Positions 19,377-27,843 are shown, counted from the first letter of the stretch. The stretch: 46,115 nucleotides of DNA from Chloroflexota bacterium (GCA_030744875.1 JASLPR010000089.1:1-46115), one strand, 5' to 3'. Program-made: numbers and translations. Notes: generated by a model from the sequence alone, not told the origin.

Positions 19377-20399
19377 ATGGCGGCCAATCTCCGGCTCGGC
19401 TTCGCCGGGCTCGTCCACGACCACGTCTGGGACCTGGCCCCGCAGTGGCGCGAAACCGGCGTCGAATTCGTCGCCGCCGCCGATCCTCACGAGCCGTTGC
19501 GCCAGCGCATGCAGACCGACTTCGGCGTTGCCCGCACCTACCAAACCATCCCGGAAATGATCGCCGCCGAAGAACTCGACATCGTCCAGGTGACCACTAC
19601 CAACGCCGACCACGCCGACGCCGTCGAAGCCGCCGCTGCCGCCGGGGTCCACTGCGTCGTCGAAAAACCCATGGCCGCCACCCTAGCGCAGGCCGACCGC
19701 ATGCTCGCCGCCGCCGAACGGGCCGGCACCCGGTTGATGATCAACTGGCCCATCGCCTGGCAGCCGATCTACAAGAAGATGCGGGAAGTCGCCGCCACCG
19801 GGGCCATCGGCCGGGTGCTGCAGGTGAAACACCGCGGCGGCCACTCCGGCCCGCGCAGCTTCGGCTGTTCGGAGTACTTCACCGACTGGCTCTTCGACGC
19901 CGAGCGCAACGGCGCCGGCGCCTTCATCGATTACTCCGGCTACGGCGTGAACATCGTGCTCGACTACCTCAGCGACGCCGGCGCGGTCTACGCCCACGCC
20001 GCGAACCTGGCGCAGAGCGCCGACCCGGTCGATGACAACGGCCTGATGATCGTCAAGTTCGCCAACGCCATGGCGCTGGTCGAGTCCACCTGGACCGAGC
20101 AGGGCGCGATTCCCTGGAACACCTTCGTGCTCGGCGAATCCGGCGCGTTGATGGCCGACTACCGCTCCCGTGACCTGGTCCAGTTCGACCAGGCCAACCG
20201 CGCCGGCACGCCGGTCGAGTGCGAGTCCATGCCCGAGGGCTACCGCAACGCTCCCGAATATTTCGTCGTCCGCCTGCTGGCCGGTGCGCCCATCGAAAAC
20301 CCGACCACCGCCGAGCGCGGCCGCGCCGTTCAGGAGATACTGCAGGCCGGGCTGGATTCAATCGCTGAAAATCGGGAGGTCGCCCTCCCGCTGTCGTAG
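19377..20399 (+). CDS. Gfo/Idh/MocA family oxidoreductase
   Basis: NAD(P)-dependent oxidoreductase of sugars, inositols or related polyols, 340 aa. The N-terminal Rossmann half starts LRLGFAGLVHDHVWDL, where the usual GxGxxG is degenerate (GFAGLVH). The substrate-side motif VVEKPMA (EKP) is intact near residue 95. The C-terminal alpha/beta domain follows, with GAFIDYSGYGVNIVLDYL where the catalytic Asp/His-type residues are expected. It has a strong GGAGG site and is followed after 23 bases by an HpaI-type aldolase, which suggests a two-step pathway on a sugar acid or keto-acid. Substrate unknown. Confidence 0.88.
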   Translation: MAANLRLGFAGLVHDHVWDLAPQWRETGVEFVAAADPHEPLRQRMQTDFGVARTYQTIPEMIAAEELDIVQVTTTNADHADAVEAAAAAGVHCVVEKPMAATLAQADRMLAAAERAGTRLMINWPIAWQPIYKKMREVAATGAIGRVLQVKHRGGHSGPRSFGCSEYFTDWLFDAERNGAGAFIDYSGYGVNIVLDYLSDAGAVYAHAANLAQSADPVDDNGLMIVKFANAMALVESTWTEQGAIPWNTFVLGESGALMADYRSRDLVQFDQANRAGTPVECESMPEGYRNAPEYFVVRLLAGAPIENPTTAERGRAVQEILQAGLDSIAENREVALPLS

Positions 20400-20422
20400 G
20401 AATCGACGCAAGGAGACATCGC

Positions 20423-21217
20423 ATGCGCTGCAATCGACTTCGAGAACTCATGGATGCCGGCGAGCCGAGCATCGGCACGCGGATCATCAGCCAGTGGCCC
20501 GCCTCGGTGGAGATCGCCGGCCTCTCCGGCGAGATGGACTACGTCGAATTCGTCAGCGAATACGGTCCCTACGACCTCTTTAGCCTGGAGAACTTCGCCC
20601 GCGCCGTCGACCTCTTCGATCACATGAGTTCCATCATCAAGCTCGACCAGGAGCCGCGCACCTACCTGGCCATTCGCGCCCTCGGCGCCGGCATCGAGAA
20701 CGTGCTCTACTCCGACGTCCGCAACGTCGAAGAGGCCCGCGCCTGCGTCGCTGCCGTGCGCGCCGACTCACCTGGCAACGGCGGACTGCGCGGCGTCGGC
20801 GGCACCCGCGACAACGAGTGGGGCTACGGGACCGGCACGGTCGATTTCATCCAGCAGTCCAACAACGTCGTCGTCGCGATCATGGTCGAGAAGAAGAGCC
20901 TGGTCGACGATATCGAGAACGTTCTGGCCGTCGACGGCATCGACATGGTGCAGTTCGGCCCGTCGGACTACTCGATGAACACCGGCAACGCCCGCGACCT
21001 CGCCGCGCCGGAGGTCAAGGAAGCCGAGTTGCACACCATTAAGACGGCGCTGAAGTTGGGCGTCCACCCGCGGGTCGAGTTGAGCAATCCCAAAGAGGCG
21101 CTGCCTTACCTGGAGCTGGGCGTGAAGCACTTCAATCTGGGCTCCGAGCTCAGCATCCTGCGCAACTTCTGGGCCATCGACGGCAAGGAACTGCGCGACA
21201 TCGTTGTCAAAGGCTAG
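20423..21217 (+). CDS. HpcH/HpaI family aldolase
   Basis: Class II pyruvate-type aldolase family that cleaves or forms 4-hydroxy-2-keto acids with a divalent metal. 264 aa. Recognisable elements are the phosphate/carboxylate-binding Arg in YLAIRALGAG, metal ligand Glu in VAIMVEK and metal ligand Asp in VQFGPSDYS, with correct spacing. The position of the usual EH dyad in this family reads SEYGPYD, with Tyr where His is normal. It is translated from an AAGGAG site and is the second gene of an operon with the Gfo/Idh/MocA enzyme. The exact substrate is unknown. Confidence 0.88.
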   Translation: MRCNRLRELMDAGEPSIGTRIISQWPASVEIAGLSGEMDYVEFVSEYGPYDLFSLENFARAVDLFDHMSSIIKLDQEPRTYLAIRALGAGIENVLYSDVRNVEEARACVAAVRADSPGNGGLRGVGGTRDNEWGYGTGTVDFIQQSNNVVVAIMVEKKSLVDDIENVLAVDGIDMVQFGPSDYSMNTGNARDLAAPEVKEAELHTIKTALKLGVHPRVELSNPKEALPYLELGVKHFNLGSELSILRNFWAIDGKELRDIVVKG

Positions 21218-21309
21218 GGGCTGGTTCGGGGCGGTCGGGGCAGGCAGATTCAGGCGCGGTAGCCGGCCGGGGCGGTTGGGCTAGGGCGGGAGCTTGGAGA
21301 CCCGCTCCG

Positions 21310-22131
21310 TCAGGCGCGCCTGAGCCAGCCGGTCACGCCGTGACCCAGCGTCACCATCCGGGCCACCAGGCCCGGGTTGGTCACGTAGTTCGCGATCATC
21401 GCCCGCGCCGCGGCCGGTAGCTCCAGCGGCCCGGCGCGGTGGTGGGCTAGGCGCGCGCCCTCGACAGCGGCGATCTCCATGACCTGACCGATGGCGCGGT
21501 CGATCGCGCCGCTGGCTTGCATCGGTTCCAGGCCGTCGTGGATCACACCCAGCAGGCCCGGCCACGGGGCCAGATGCCGCCACAGCGTCGCCAGGCCGGA
21601 CTCGCCCGGCGAGGCCCCAAAGCCGTTGACGGCCAGCAGCAGATCCCAGGTCGCCGGCGCGATATCGTGTTGCTCCAAGAGTCGCGGCAACTCCGGCCAC
21701 TCCGGTAGAGGCAGCGCGGACGGGTAGTCCGACGGCTCCCCCGCCGGCGCGGTCACCAGCGCGGTCAGCGCTAGGAAGTTGATTCCGTTCGAGCGGTTAT
21801 AGACATCGAGGATTGCCTGGATCGTTGCCCGCTCCTCCGGCGCGACGCCGGCGGCTTCCAACCGCCCAACCGGCACGCCCGGCTCCGGCAACTCCGCTCG
21901 TGCGACCAGGGCTGCCAACGCCGCTTCCGGCTGACCGGTCCGGTACAGCGGCCGCGTGGCCCGCCAGGTCGCGTCGAGCCCGCCATCGACGGCCACCAGC
22001 GTTCGCCAGATCGAGGTGATCAGCGGTATTCCCATCGTCCGGCGGATATCCGCGAACGTCTCCGCCACCACTCCTGTCGCCGCCGCCTCCGAGATCGCGT
22101 TCACCGGGTCGTGCCCGCCGTTCCCCGTCAC
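21310..22131 (-). CDS. DehI-like halocarboxylic acid dehalogenase family protein
   Basis: 273 aa, cytoplasmic. The N-terminal region (ETFADIRRTMGIPLITSIWRTL followed by WRATRPLY) aligns by eye with group I haloacid dehalogenases such as DehI of Pseudomonas putida. So do the later YNRSNGINFLALTAL and LAPWPGLLGVIHDGLEP segments. DehI hydrolyses D- and L-2-haloacids. The catalytic Asp region of DehI (PASDFQALANWP) corresponds here to a segment reading SPGESG, so activity needs proof. GTG at 22131 is preferred because GGGAGGG lies six bases upstream; a TTG further upstream overlaps that site. It converges with the aldolase gene. Confidence 0.7.
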   Translation of the reverse strand: MTGNGGHDPVNAISEAAATGVVAETFADIRRTMGIPLITSIWRTLVAVDGGLDATWRATRPLYRTGQPEAALAALVARAELPEPGVPVGRLEAAGVAPEERATIQAILDVYNRSNGINFLALTALVTAPAGEPSDYPSALPLPEWPELPRLLEQHDIAPATWDLLLAVNGFGASPGESGLATLWRHLAPWPGLLGVIHDGLEPMQASGAIDRAIGQVMEIAAVEGARLAHHRAGPLELPAAARAMIANYVTNPGLVARMVTLGHGVTGWLRRA

Positions 22132-22208
22132 CGTGCGCCCTCCCAAGAAACTTCGCCAACCTTCAAACGGCTGCAGTCAATCAGAAAGAAAGCCATCGGT
22201 GATGGTGG

Positions 22209-23207
22209 TCAGCCGAGGCCGACCTGCTCCATCACCCTCTTCAGCGTCGCGGTGGCGATCGGCCGCAGGCGGTCGGCGCCGTCGGCCAGGATGCGGTCGA
22301 TCTCGCCCGGGTCGTTCATCAGTTCGTGGTAACGCTCGCGCAGAGGCGTCAGGGCGGCCACGACCACCTCGGCCAGTTCGCCCTTCAGGTCGCCGTAGCC
22401 CTTGCCGTCGAAGTGGGCTTCGATCTCGGCCTCCGAGCCGCCGGTAAAGCCCTGGTAGATCGACAGCAGGTTGAAGACCCCGGGGCGCTGGCGGTCGAAC
22501 ACGATATCGCGTTGCGAGTCGGTGGTGGCGCGTTTGATCTTGCGGACGATGTCGTCCGGCGAATCCAGCAGCAGGATGGCGTGGCCGGCGGCCTCCTCGC
22601 TCTTGCTCATCTTCTTGGTCGGGTCGTCCAGGCCCATCACGCGAGCGGCGACCGGCGGGATCGACGGTTCCGGCACCACCAGCGTCGGGCCGTACAGCGA
22701 ATTGATGCGCTGGGCGGCGTCGCGGGTCAGTTCCAGGTGTTGCTTCTGGTCGTCGCCCACCGGCACCAGGTCGGTGTCATAGAGCAGGATGTCGGCGGCC
22801 ATCAGCGCCGGATAGTCGAAGAGCCCGGTCGAGACGCTCTCGCGGTCCTCGCCGGCCTTCTCCTTGAATTGAGTCATCCGTTGCAGCCAGCCCATGGGGA
22901 TGAAGCAGTTCAGGATCCAGGCCAGTTCGGCGTGGGCGCCGATGTGCGACTGCACGAAGAGGGCAGACCTTTCGGGGTCAATGCCAGCCGCCAGCAGCAG
23001 GGCGGCGACGGTGCGGGTCTGTTCGCGCAGGGTGGCCGGGTCCTGGTAGACGGTGATCGCGTGCAGGTCCACGACGCAGAAAATGTTCTCGAATTCATCC
23101 TGCGAGGCGACCCAGTACTTGAAGGCGCCGAGGAAATTGCCGATATGCGCGTCGCCGGTCGGCTGGACGCCTGAAAACACGCACTTCTTGGTTTTGACGA
23201 TATCGAT
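22209..23207 (-). CDS. trpS: Tryptophan--tRNA ligase, probable ATC start codon
   Basis: Class I aminoacyl-tRNA synthetase charging tRNA-Trp. The adenylate motifs are DAHIGNFLG (HIGH type) and KKMSKSEE (KMSKS), with the Trp pocket segment LFDYPALMAADILLYDTDLVPVG and GDDQKQHLELTRD. About 333 aa, normal for a bacterial TrpRS. No ATG, GTG or TTG lies in frame near the conserved N-terminus (KTKKCVFSGVQPTG). AGGGGAG (23216-23222) sits eight bases before ATC-GAT-ATC-GTC, where ATC (23205-23207) occupies the start position. A GTG at 23279 lies upstream of the likely -10 box, so it is not favoured. Confidence 0.85.
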   Translation of the reverse strand: MDIVKTKKCVFSGVQPTGDAHIGNFLGAFKYWVASQDEFENIFCVVDLHAITVYQDPATLREQTRTVAALLLAAGIDPERSALFVQSHIGAHAELAWILNCFIPMGWLQRMTQFKEKAGEDRESVSTGLFDYPALMAADILLYDTDLVPVGDDQKQHLELTRDAAQRINSLYGPTLVVPEPSIPPVAARVMGLDDPTKKMSKSEEAAGHAILLLDSPDDIVRKIKRATTDSQRDIVFDRQRPGVFNLLSIYQGFTGGSEAEIEAHFDGKGYGDLKGELAEVVVAALTPLRERYHELMNDPGEIDRILADGADRLRPIATATLKRVMEQVGLG

Positions 23208-23242
23208 TGCTGCTGCTCCCCTGGTGGCCGTTGCGACTGTGT

Positions 23243-23250
23243 ATTCTAGC
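23243..23250 (-). promoter_or_regulatory. Putative -10 box (GCTAGAAT) of trpS
   Basis: GCTAGAAT on the minus strand ends 35 bases before the ATC at 23207. TAGAAT matches the consensus hexamer at five of six positions. The remaining intergenic stretch to 23402 contains an 8-bp stem (GAGCCGCT/AGCGGCTC) but no convincing T-box. Confidence 0.5.
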
Positions 23251-23402
23251 CGCGCCGCCCGCTCCGTCTGGAGTTCCACCTGCCCCTGACCTGATTCGAC
23301 CGTGGCGGGGACGTCAGCGGAGCCAACTCCGAAGAGCCGCTGCCGCTCATCCCCCCGGAGCGGCTCACCGCCACCGAGTAGCGCCCGCTTGCGGTACCGT
23401 CG

Positions 23403-24077
23403 TCAGCCCAGTTCGCCGGCCACCCAGCGCGCCCCGCGTTGCAGCAACTTACCAAAGCCCGGCTCGGCAAACGCCACCGCATCGTGCCCTAGGGCGTTGT
23501 AGCAGACCCGCGCCGGGCCGTGGGTTTTGGCCCACAGCAGTGGCCAGGTCTCGCCCTCCCACTCGGCCTCCATCAGCGGCTCGACCGGCCCGGCGAAGCG
23601 GAAGCGATGGTAAAGCTCGTCGGTGATCGTGAAGTCGGCCACGCCGCTGACGATCGGGTGCTTGTCGCGGTGCACGCGGATGGCGTGCTCCTGGATCGGC
23701 GGATGGGTCGTCTTGCCGTACTCCCACCACGCCCCGACGATCTCGCGGTACTCCGGCCAGTCGCCGAAGCAGAGCGTGCAGGTGTGCAGCGCCAGCAGGC
23801 CCTTGCCGGCCGCCAGGAAGCGCAGCAGACCGGCGCGCTCGGCGGCCGGAATCTCGTAGCTCCATTCCGGCCGGTACGCCGCGTGGCCGTCCCATTTCGT
23901 CCGGCAGCAATTCAGACTCAGGATGTCGAACTCGTGCAGGCGCTCGCTGGCGAGGACGCCGAAGTCCTCCTCGATTTCCGATTCGATGCCCGCCCCGGCC
24001 AGCACTCCGGCCAGGATCGGGCTGGTGGTCGCGAAATCGTGCAGGTAGCCGCCGCTCAGGATCAGGTTCCGAATCAT
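23403..24077 (-). CDS. ThuA-like domain protein
   Basis: 224 aa, cytoplasmic, glutamine-amidotransferase-like fold of the ThuA family, which is associated with trehalose and other sugar utilisation; the biochemical role is unsettled. Typical features are the N-terminal LILSGGYLHDF, DILSLNCCRTKWDG, the GKGLLALHTCTLCFGDWPEY block and the late VADFTITDELYHRFRF plus THGPARVCYNALGHDAVAF segment. The start is ATG at 24077 with AAGGGG upstream. It precedes trpS by about 195 bases on the same strand. No sugar transporter is adjacent. Confidence 0.85.
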   Translation of the reverse strand: MIRNLILSGGYLHDFATTSPILAGVLAGAGIESEIEEDFGVLASERLHEFDILSLNCCRTKWDGHAAYRPEWSYEIPAAERAGLLRFLAAGKGLLALHTCTLCFGDWPEYREIVGAWWEYGKTTHPPIQEHAIRVHRDKHPIVSGVADFTITDELYHRFRFAGPVEPLMEAEWEGETWPLLWAKTHGPARVCYNALGHDAVAFAEPGFGKLLQRGARWVAGELG

Positions 24078-24197
24078 ATTGGCCCCTTACGTTCGGTGGT
24101 TTGGCGACAGGTTAGCAAGCCGCGCCACGGTTTGCGGCGGGCCGTTGCGGGGGCGAGAATCTAGCCGGACCGGGATTGATTGCGAGGGCGGTGCGCG

Positions 24198-24965
24198 ATG
24201 GACGATTTGCGACTCGACGGCCAGGTAGCCGTTATCAGCGGCGGCGGCCGCGGCATCGGCGAATCGATGACCCGCCTCTTCGCCGCCGCCGGAGCCAAGG
24301 TCGCCACCTGCGCCCGCGGCCCCGGGCAGATCGAGCGCGTTGCCGCCGAAGTCCGCGAACTGGGCGGGACCGTCCTGCCGGTCGTCGCCGATCTCACCGT
24401 CGAAGCCGACGTCACCCGGTTCGCCGATCGCGTCGTGGCCGAGTTCGGCGCGGTGGACATCCTGGTCAACTGCGCCGGCGGCAACACCTGCATCTCCACC
24501 GACCGCCTGCCCGACACCGATCCCGACGATTGGCACTACGTCATGGACTTCAATTACTTCGGCACCTATCTGCTCACCCGGGCGTTACTGTCGCACCTGA
24601 ACCGCGGCGGCCGGATCATCAATTTCGGCTCTGGCGCCGGCCACCGCGCCGGGGCCAGCGAGATCGGCTACCGCGCCGCCAAGGCCGCCGTCAGCATGTT
24701 CACCCGCTCCCTCGCTCTGGAGGTTTGGGAGGATGGCATCACCGTCAACGAACTCGTCCCCGGCGCCGTCGCCACCACCGGATTGAACCTGGGCAAAGAC
24801 CGCTCCAGCGACGCTGCCGTCCAGGCCGAACTTGAAGGCACGTTCCTCGGCGCCGAGATCATCCGCCATCCCGACGCCCCGGCCGAAATGGCCCTCTGGC
24901 TGGCCACCCGGCCGCCCGGCGGTCCCACCGGCCAGACCTTCTCCTTGCACCGCGAGCCACAGTAG
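24198..24965 (+). CDS. Short-chain dehydrogenase/reductase
   Basis: Classical NAD(P)-dependent SDR, 255 aa, with all expected motifs: cofactor loop ISGGGRGIGES, NCAGG for the NNAG element, catalytic Ser in FGSGAGH and Tyr-Lys in YRAAKAAV. ATG at 24198 is chosen because a TTG 18 bases upstream overlaps the GAGGG ribosome site. Substrate is unknown; C-terminal features are of the ketoacyl reductase-like type. It stands alone, divergent from the ThuA-like gene. Confidence 0.9.
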   Translation: MDDLRLDGQVAVISGGGRGIGESMTRLFAAAGAKVATCARGPGQIERVAAEVRELGGTVLPVVADLTVEADVTRFADRVVAEFGAVDILVNCAGGNTCISTDRLPDTDPDDWHYVMDFNYFGTYLLTRALLSHLNRGGRIINFGSGAGHRAGASEIGYRAAKAAVSMFTRSLALEVWEDGITVNELVPGAVATTGLNLGKDRSSDAAVQAELEGTFLGAEIIRHPDAPAEMALWLATRPPGGPTGQTFSLHREPQ

Positions 24966-25015
24966 CAAGAACCGGAACCCTGAAGTCCGGCACCGATCGG
25001 CCCCCGGGCCCCGGC

Positions 25016-25023
25016 GCTAGAAT
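25016..25023 (+). promoter_or_regulatory. Putative -10 box (GCTAGAAT)
   Basis: GCTAGAAT ends 35 bases before the GTG at 25059, the same sequence and spacing as before trpS. Confidence 0.45.
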
Positions 25024-25058
25024 CGCGGCAGGGTACGGATCGGGAGCGAGCGGGAATC

Positions 25059-25424
25059 GTGAACACACGCAGAGTCGGCCGCCGCCGATTGGTCGTTGGC
25101 GCGACCGCCGCCATCGCAACCGGGCTCTTCCTCCCCATCCGCTCGTCCGCCGTCGACGTCGACGACTACCCCATCACCATCGCCGGCGTCGCCGGGCACT
25201 ACTGGACCCAAACCGGCGGCTACGGAATGGTCGGCGCGCTGCTCGATGCCTACGAGTCGGCTGGCGGCGCGGCCGTCTGGGGACCGCCGGTCAGCCGCGA
25301 GTACCGCGACTCCGTCGGGCGGATCAACTAGGCGGTCCAGCGCGGCATCTTCCAGCTCGACCCCGCCACCGGGACCATCACCTACGCCAACATGAAGCTT
25401 GTCGACCAATTCCACCGGGAGTAA
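25059..25424 (+). pseudogene. Tat-exported LGFP-like repeat protein interrupted by TAG
   Basis: The frame encodes a twin-arginine signal (RRRLVVGATAAIATG) and a short exported domain: GHYWTQTGGYGMVGALLDAYES, VWGPPVSREY, AVQRGIFQLD. This is related in style to the repeats of the glycoside hydrolase at 7769. An in-frame TAG (25329-25331) follows GRIN where repeats of this kind usually have Gln; CAG to TAG is one transition. The frame stays open to TAA at 25422 (about 120 codons). The intact part would be a 90-residue truncated protein. The GTG start has a GGGA-rich upstream region and a good -10 box, so transcription may persist. Confidence 0.75.
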
Positions 25425-25495
25425 TGTCCCAAATGGCGCAGGCGATGGGGGTGCATCGGCGAGTTTGGCGGGGGCGGGAAGCGACCGATCCGCGC

Positions 25496-26212
25496 CTAGT
25501 TCGTGCCGAAGTGGTTGCGCAGGCCGTGGTTCAGGATGTCCGAGGCGCATTCCTCGCAGAACAGCACCTCGGCCTCGTCCTCCTCCAGCGCCAATTCCAG
25601 CAACTCCGGCACGGTTCCCGCGTGGCGCATCACGCACAGGTTGCTGCAGTGGAAGTCGCCGAAGGCCACATGCACGGTCGGCCGCCCGGGCTGAGCGGCC
25701 TCCATTACGTGGCCCACCGAGTGCGCCGCCAGCCGTCGCAGGGCTCTGGCGAAGTCCTCATCGTCGGTGAGTTCGCGCAGGCGCACCACCGAGATCACCG
25801 CCGCCAGGTTGCTCTCCGTCGCCGAGAGCGCAAAGTTGCTCCCGTCCGCATTGGCCATCTTCTCGCCGTCGGTTTCGAGGTCGAAGTGGATCAGCGCCAC
25901 GTCGTAGTGCGCGCCCATCTTCTGCCAGGGCTCCTCGCGGATCACGTCGATGAAACGCTCGCCGCGGATCCGCCCGGTGGCCGGGTCCATGCTCTCGGTC
26001 ACGTACCAACGCGTCGACCAGTAAGGGCTGCCGACCTGGACCCCCGGGATGTGCCAGGTGCCGAAAGGGCGCATTTCCGGCCGGACCAGGTCGAAGCCCT
26101 GGTCGGCGGCGATCCGCAGCGCCGCCTCGAAGGTGGCCGCGATTCCCTCCAGCGCCGTCCGCACCTCTTCCAGGCCGACATTGCGGGTCCATTGCACCGA
26201 GATCGATTTCAA
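25496..26212 (-). CDS. Archaemetzincin-like protein with altered HExxH motif
   Basis: 238 aa, no signal peptide. The layout follows the archaemetzincin zinc-protease family: YDVALIHFDLE and SNFALSATESNLAAVISVVRL correspond to the central strands, then His164-Ser-Val-Gly-His168, then His188-Cys189 with Cys193-Val-Met195, and finally Cys219-xx-Cys222. Active family members have HExxH; here the general-base Glu is Ser165, and about 19 residues are inserted before the HC element. It may be a catalytically dead relative or a zinc-binding structural protein. The start is TTG at 26212 with weak signals; GTG four codons later is possible. It lies downstream of pepA with about 50 bases between. Confidence 0.6.
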   Translation of the reverse strand: MKSISVQWTRNVGLEEVRTALEGIAATFEAALRIAADQGFDLVRPEMRPFGTWHIPGVQVGSPYWSTRWYVTESMDPATGRIRGERFIDVIREEPWQKMGAHYDVALIHFDLETDGEKMANADGSNFALSATESNLAAVISVVRLRELTDDEDFARALRRLAAHSVGHVMEAAQPGRPTVHVAFGDFHCSNLCVMRHAGTVPELLELALEEDEAEVLFCEECASDILNHGLRNHFGTN

Positions 26213-26259
26213 ATGCCTATCGCCTCACGGACCGCCATAGTGGCATTCCTCCGTTCCGG

Positions 26260-27774
26260 CTAGCCGGATTGTGGTGGGCCGGCCCACTCGCGCAGCAGCT
26301 GGGTGATAAGCCGCACTCCGACGCCGGTGCCGCCGGGTCCAATATGCGCCTTCTCGGTAACGTCCCAGGCGGTTCCCGCGATATCCAGGTGGCACCAGGG
26401 CACATCGCCGGCGAAATGCTTGAGGAACATTCCCCCGTTAATAGTACCCGCCGGGCGGCCGCCTGTGTTGTTGATATCGGCGGTCTTGCCCTTGATCCCG
26501 GCCTCGTATTCCTCCCACAGCGGCAGTTCCCAGACCCGCTCGCCGGTGAACTCGCCCGCTGCACTGACCCGCCGGTTCAGTTCCGCGTTGGTGCCCATCA
26601 TCCCGCTCGCGTGGTGGCCTAGGGCGATTATCACGGCGCCGGTCAGGGTGGCCATATCGACAATGGCGTCCGGGGCGAACTCCCGGGCGTAGCAGAGCGC
26701 ATCGGCCAGCACCAACCGCCCCTCGGCGTCGGTGTTATCGACCTCGATGGTCTTGCCGTTCATCGCGGTCAGCACGTCGCCGGGCTTCACCGCGCGGCCA
26801 TCGGGCATGTTCTCCACGGCGGCCACGATCCCCACCACCCGCAGCGGCAGTTCCAGTGCGGCGGCCGCCTGGATGATCCCGATGGTCGCCGCCGCCCCGG
26901 ACATATCGAACTTCATGTCGCCCATCTTCAGGCCCGGCTTCAGCGAGATGCCGCCGGTGTCGAAGGTGACCCCCTTGCCGCAGATGGCCACCGTGCCCCC
27001 GGACTCGCCCTCCGGCACGTAGTCCATCACGATCAAGCGCGGTTCCTCGGCGCTGCCCTGGGCCACGCCCAGCAGCGCCCCCATCTTCAGTTCGGCCATC
27101 GCGTCCAGTCCCAGCGACCGCGCCTCCACCCCGGCCTTCGCGCACATCGCCAGCGCTTGGTCCGACAGCGCCTCCGGCGGCAGGTGCCCGCCGGGTGCAT
27201 TCTGCAGGTCGCGGGCCAGCGTCACGGCGTCGGCGATCGCCGCCCCGGCGGCGGCCGCCGCCGCAATCGGTTCCACGGCGTCGCCCTCCGCCACCACCAC
27301 GGTCAGCGCTTTGATATTGACCTGCTTGTCCACCATCTCGCCGAAGGTCTTGAAACGGTCGTAGCGGTACAGCGCCAGTTTCGAGCCGACCACCATCGCC
27401 TCGGTCACCATCACTTCGCGGCCGCCCGCCGGGGCCGGCGCGGCGGTGGCCACCTGCTTCGCCCCCAGCCCGTCCGCCTGCTTCACCGCCGTCGCCATGG
27501 CTTCGGTGGCCCGCGCCGGGTTCATCGCCTCCGCCTTGCCCAGCCCCACCACCACCACCCGGCCGGCCGGGATGGCGTCGCCGGGGTACAGGGTCAGCAG
27601 CGCGTTGAACTCGCCAGTGAAGTCGTTCAGATTGCGCAGGCGGGCGATCTCGCCGCCCAGCGCGCTGTCCAGCGCCGCCAGCGCCGGGTTGTCGGCCGCG
27701 TCCTCGAAGAGGCCGATGATCAGCGTATCGGCGGCGAATCGCGGGCAGTCGCCCGCGATTACATGAATATCCAA
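26260..27774 (-). CDS. pepA: Leucyl aminopeptidase (M17 family)
   Basis: Hexameric dinuclear-zinc cytosolic aminopeptidase that removes N-terminal residues from peptides. 504 aa, the usual length. The metal and catalytic region is intact: CGKGVTFDTGGISLKPG, MKFDMSGAAA and the signature NTDAEGRLVLADAL with the catalytic Arg. The start is TTG at 27774 with GGAG eight bases upstream. A perfect TATAAT lies 46 bases before it. The C-terminal domain ends normally at 26260. Confidence 0.95.
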   Translation of the reverse strand: MDIHVIAGDCPRFAADTLIIGLFEDAADNPALAALDSALGGEIARLRNLNDFTGEFNALLTLYPGDAIPAGRVVVVGLGKAEAMNPARATEAMATAVKQADGLGAKQVATAAPAPAGGREVMVTEAMVVGSKLALYRYDRFKTFGEMVDKQVNIKALTVVVAEGDAVEPIAAAAAAGAAIADAVTLARDLQNAPGGHLPPEALSDQALAMCAKAGVEARSLGLDAMAELKMGALLGVAQGSAEEPRLIVMDYVPEGESGGTVAICGKGVTFDTGGISLKPGLKMGDMKFDMSGAAATIGIIQAAAALELPLRVVGIVAAVENMPDGRAVKPGDVLTAMNGKTIEVDNTDAEGRLVLADALCYAREFAPDAIVDMATLTGAVIIALGHHASGMMGTNAELNRRVSAAGEFTGERVWELPLWEEYEAGIKGKTADINNTGGRPAGTINGGMFLKHFAGDVPWCHLDIAGTAWDVTEKAHIGPGGTGVGVRLITQLLREWAGPPQSG

Positions 27775-27819
27775 AGTGGCGCTCCGGGTGCTCGGTTACG
27801 GGGGTCCGCGGCTCCCCGA

Positions 27820-27825
27820 ATTATA
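27820..27825 (-). promoter_or_regulatory. Putative pepA -10 box (TATAAT)
   Basis: TATAAT on the minus strand, preceded by GA, 46 bases before the TTG at 27774. The -35 position would fall inside the end of the upstream gene and is poor. Confidence 0.5.
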
Positions 27826-27843
27826 TCGGCCCGGCGGCCCGGC

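Noticed and set aside
23279-23279. GTG at 23279 as the trpS start
   Set aside because: It would add 24 residues not expected in the family, lacks a ribosome site and lies upstream of the probable -10 box. It is kept as an alternative only.
23208-23402. A T-box leader upstream of trpS
   Set aside because: GGTGGCGG and an 8-bp stem are present, but the canonical GGTGGnACCGCG, stem I and a specifier loop are not recognisable in 195 bases.
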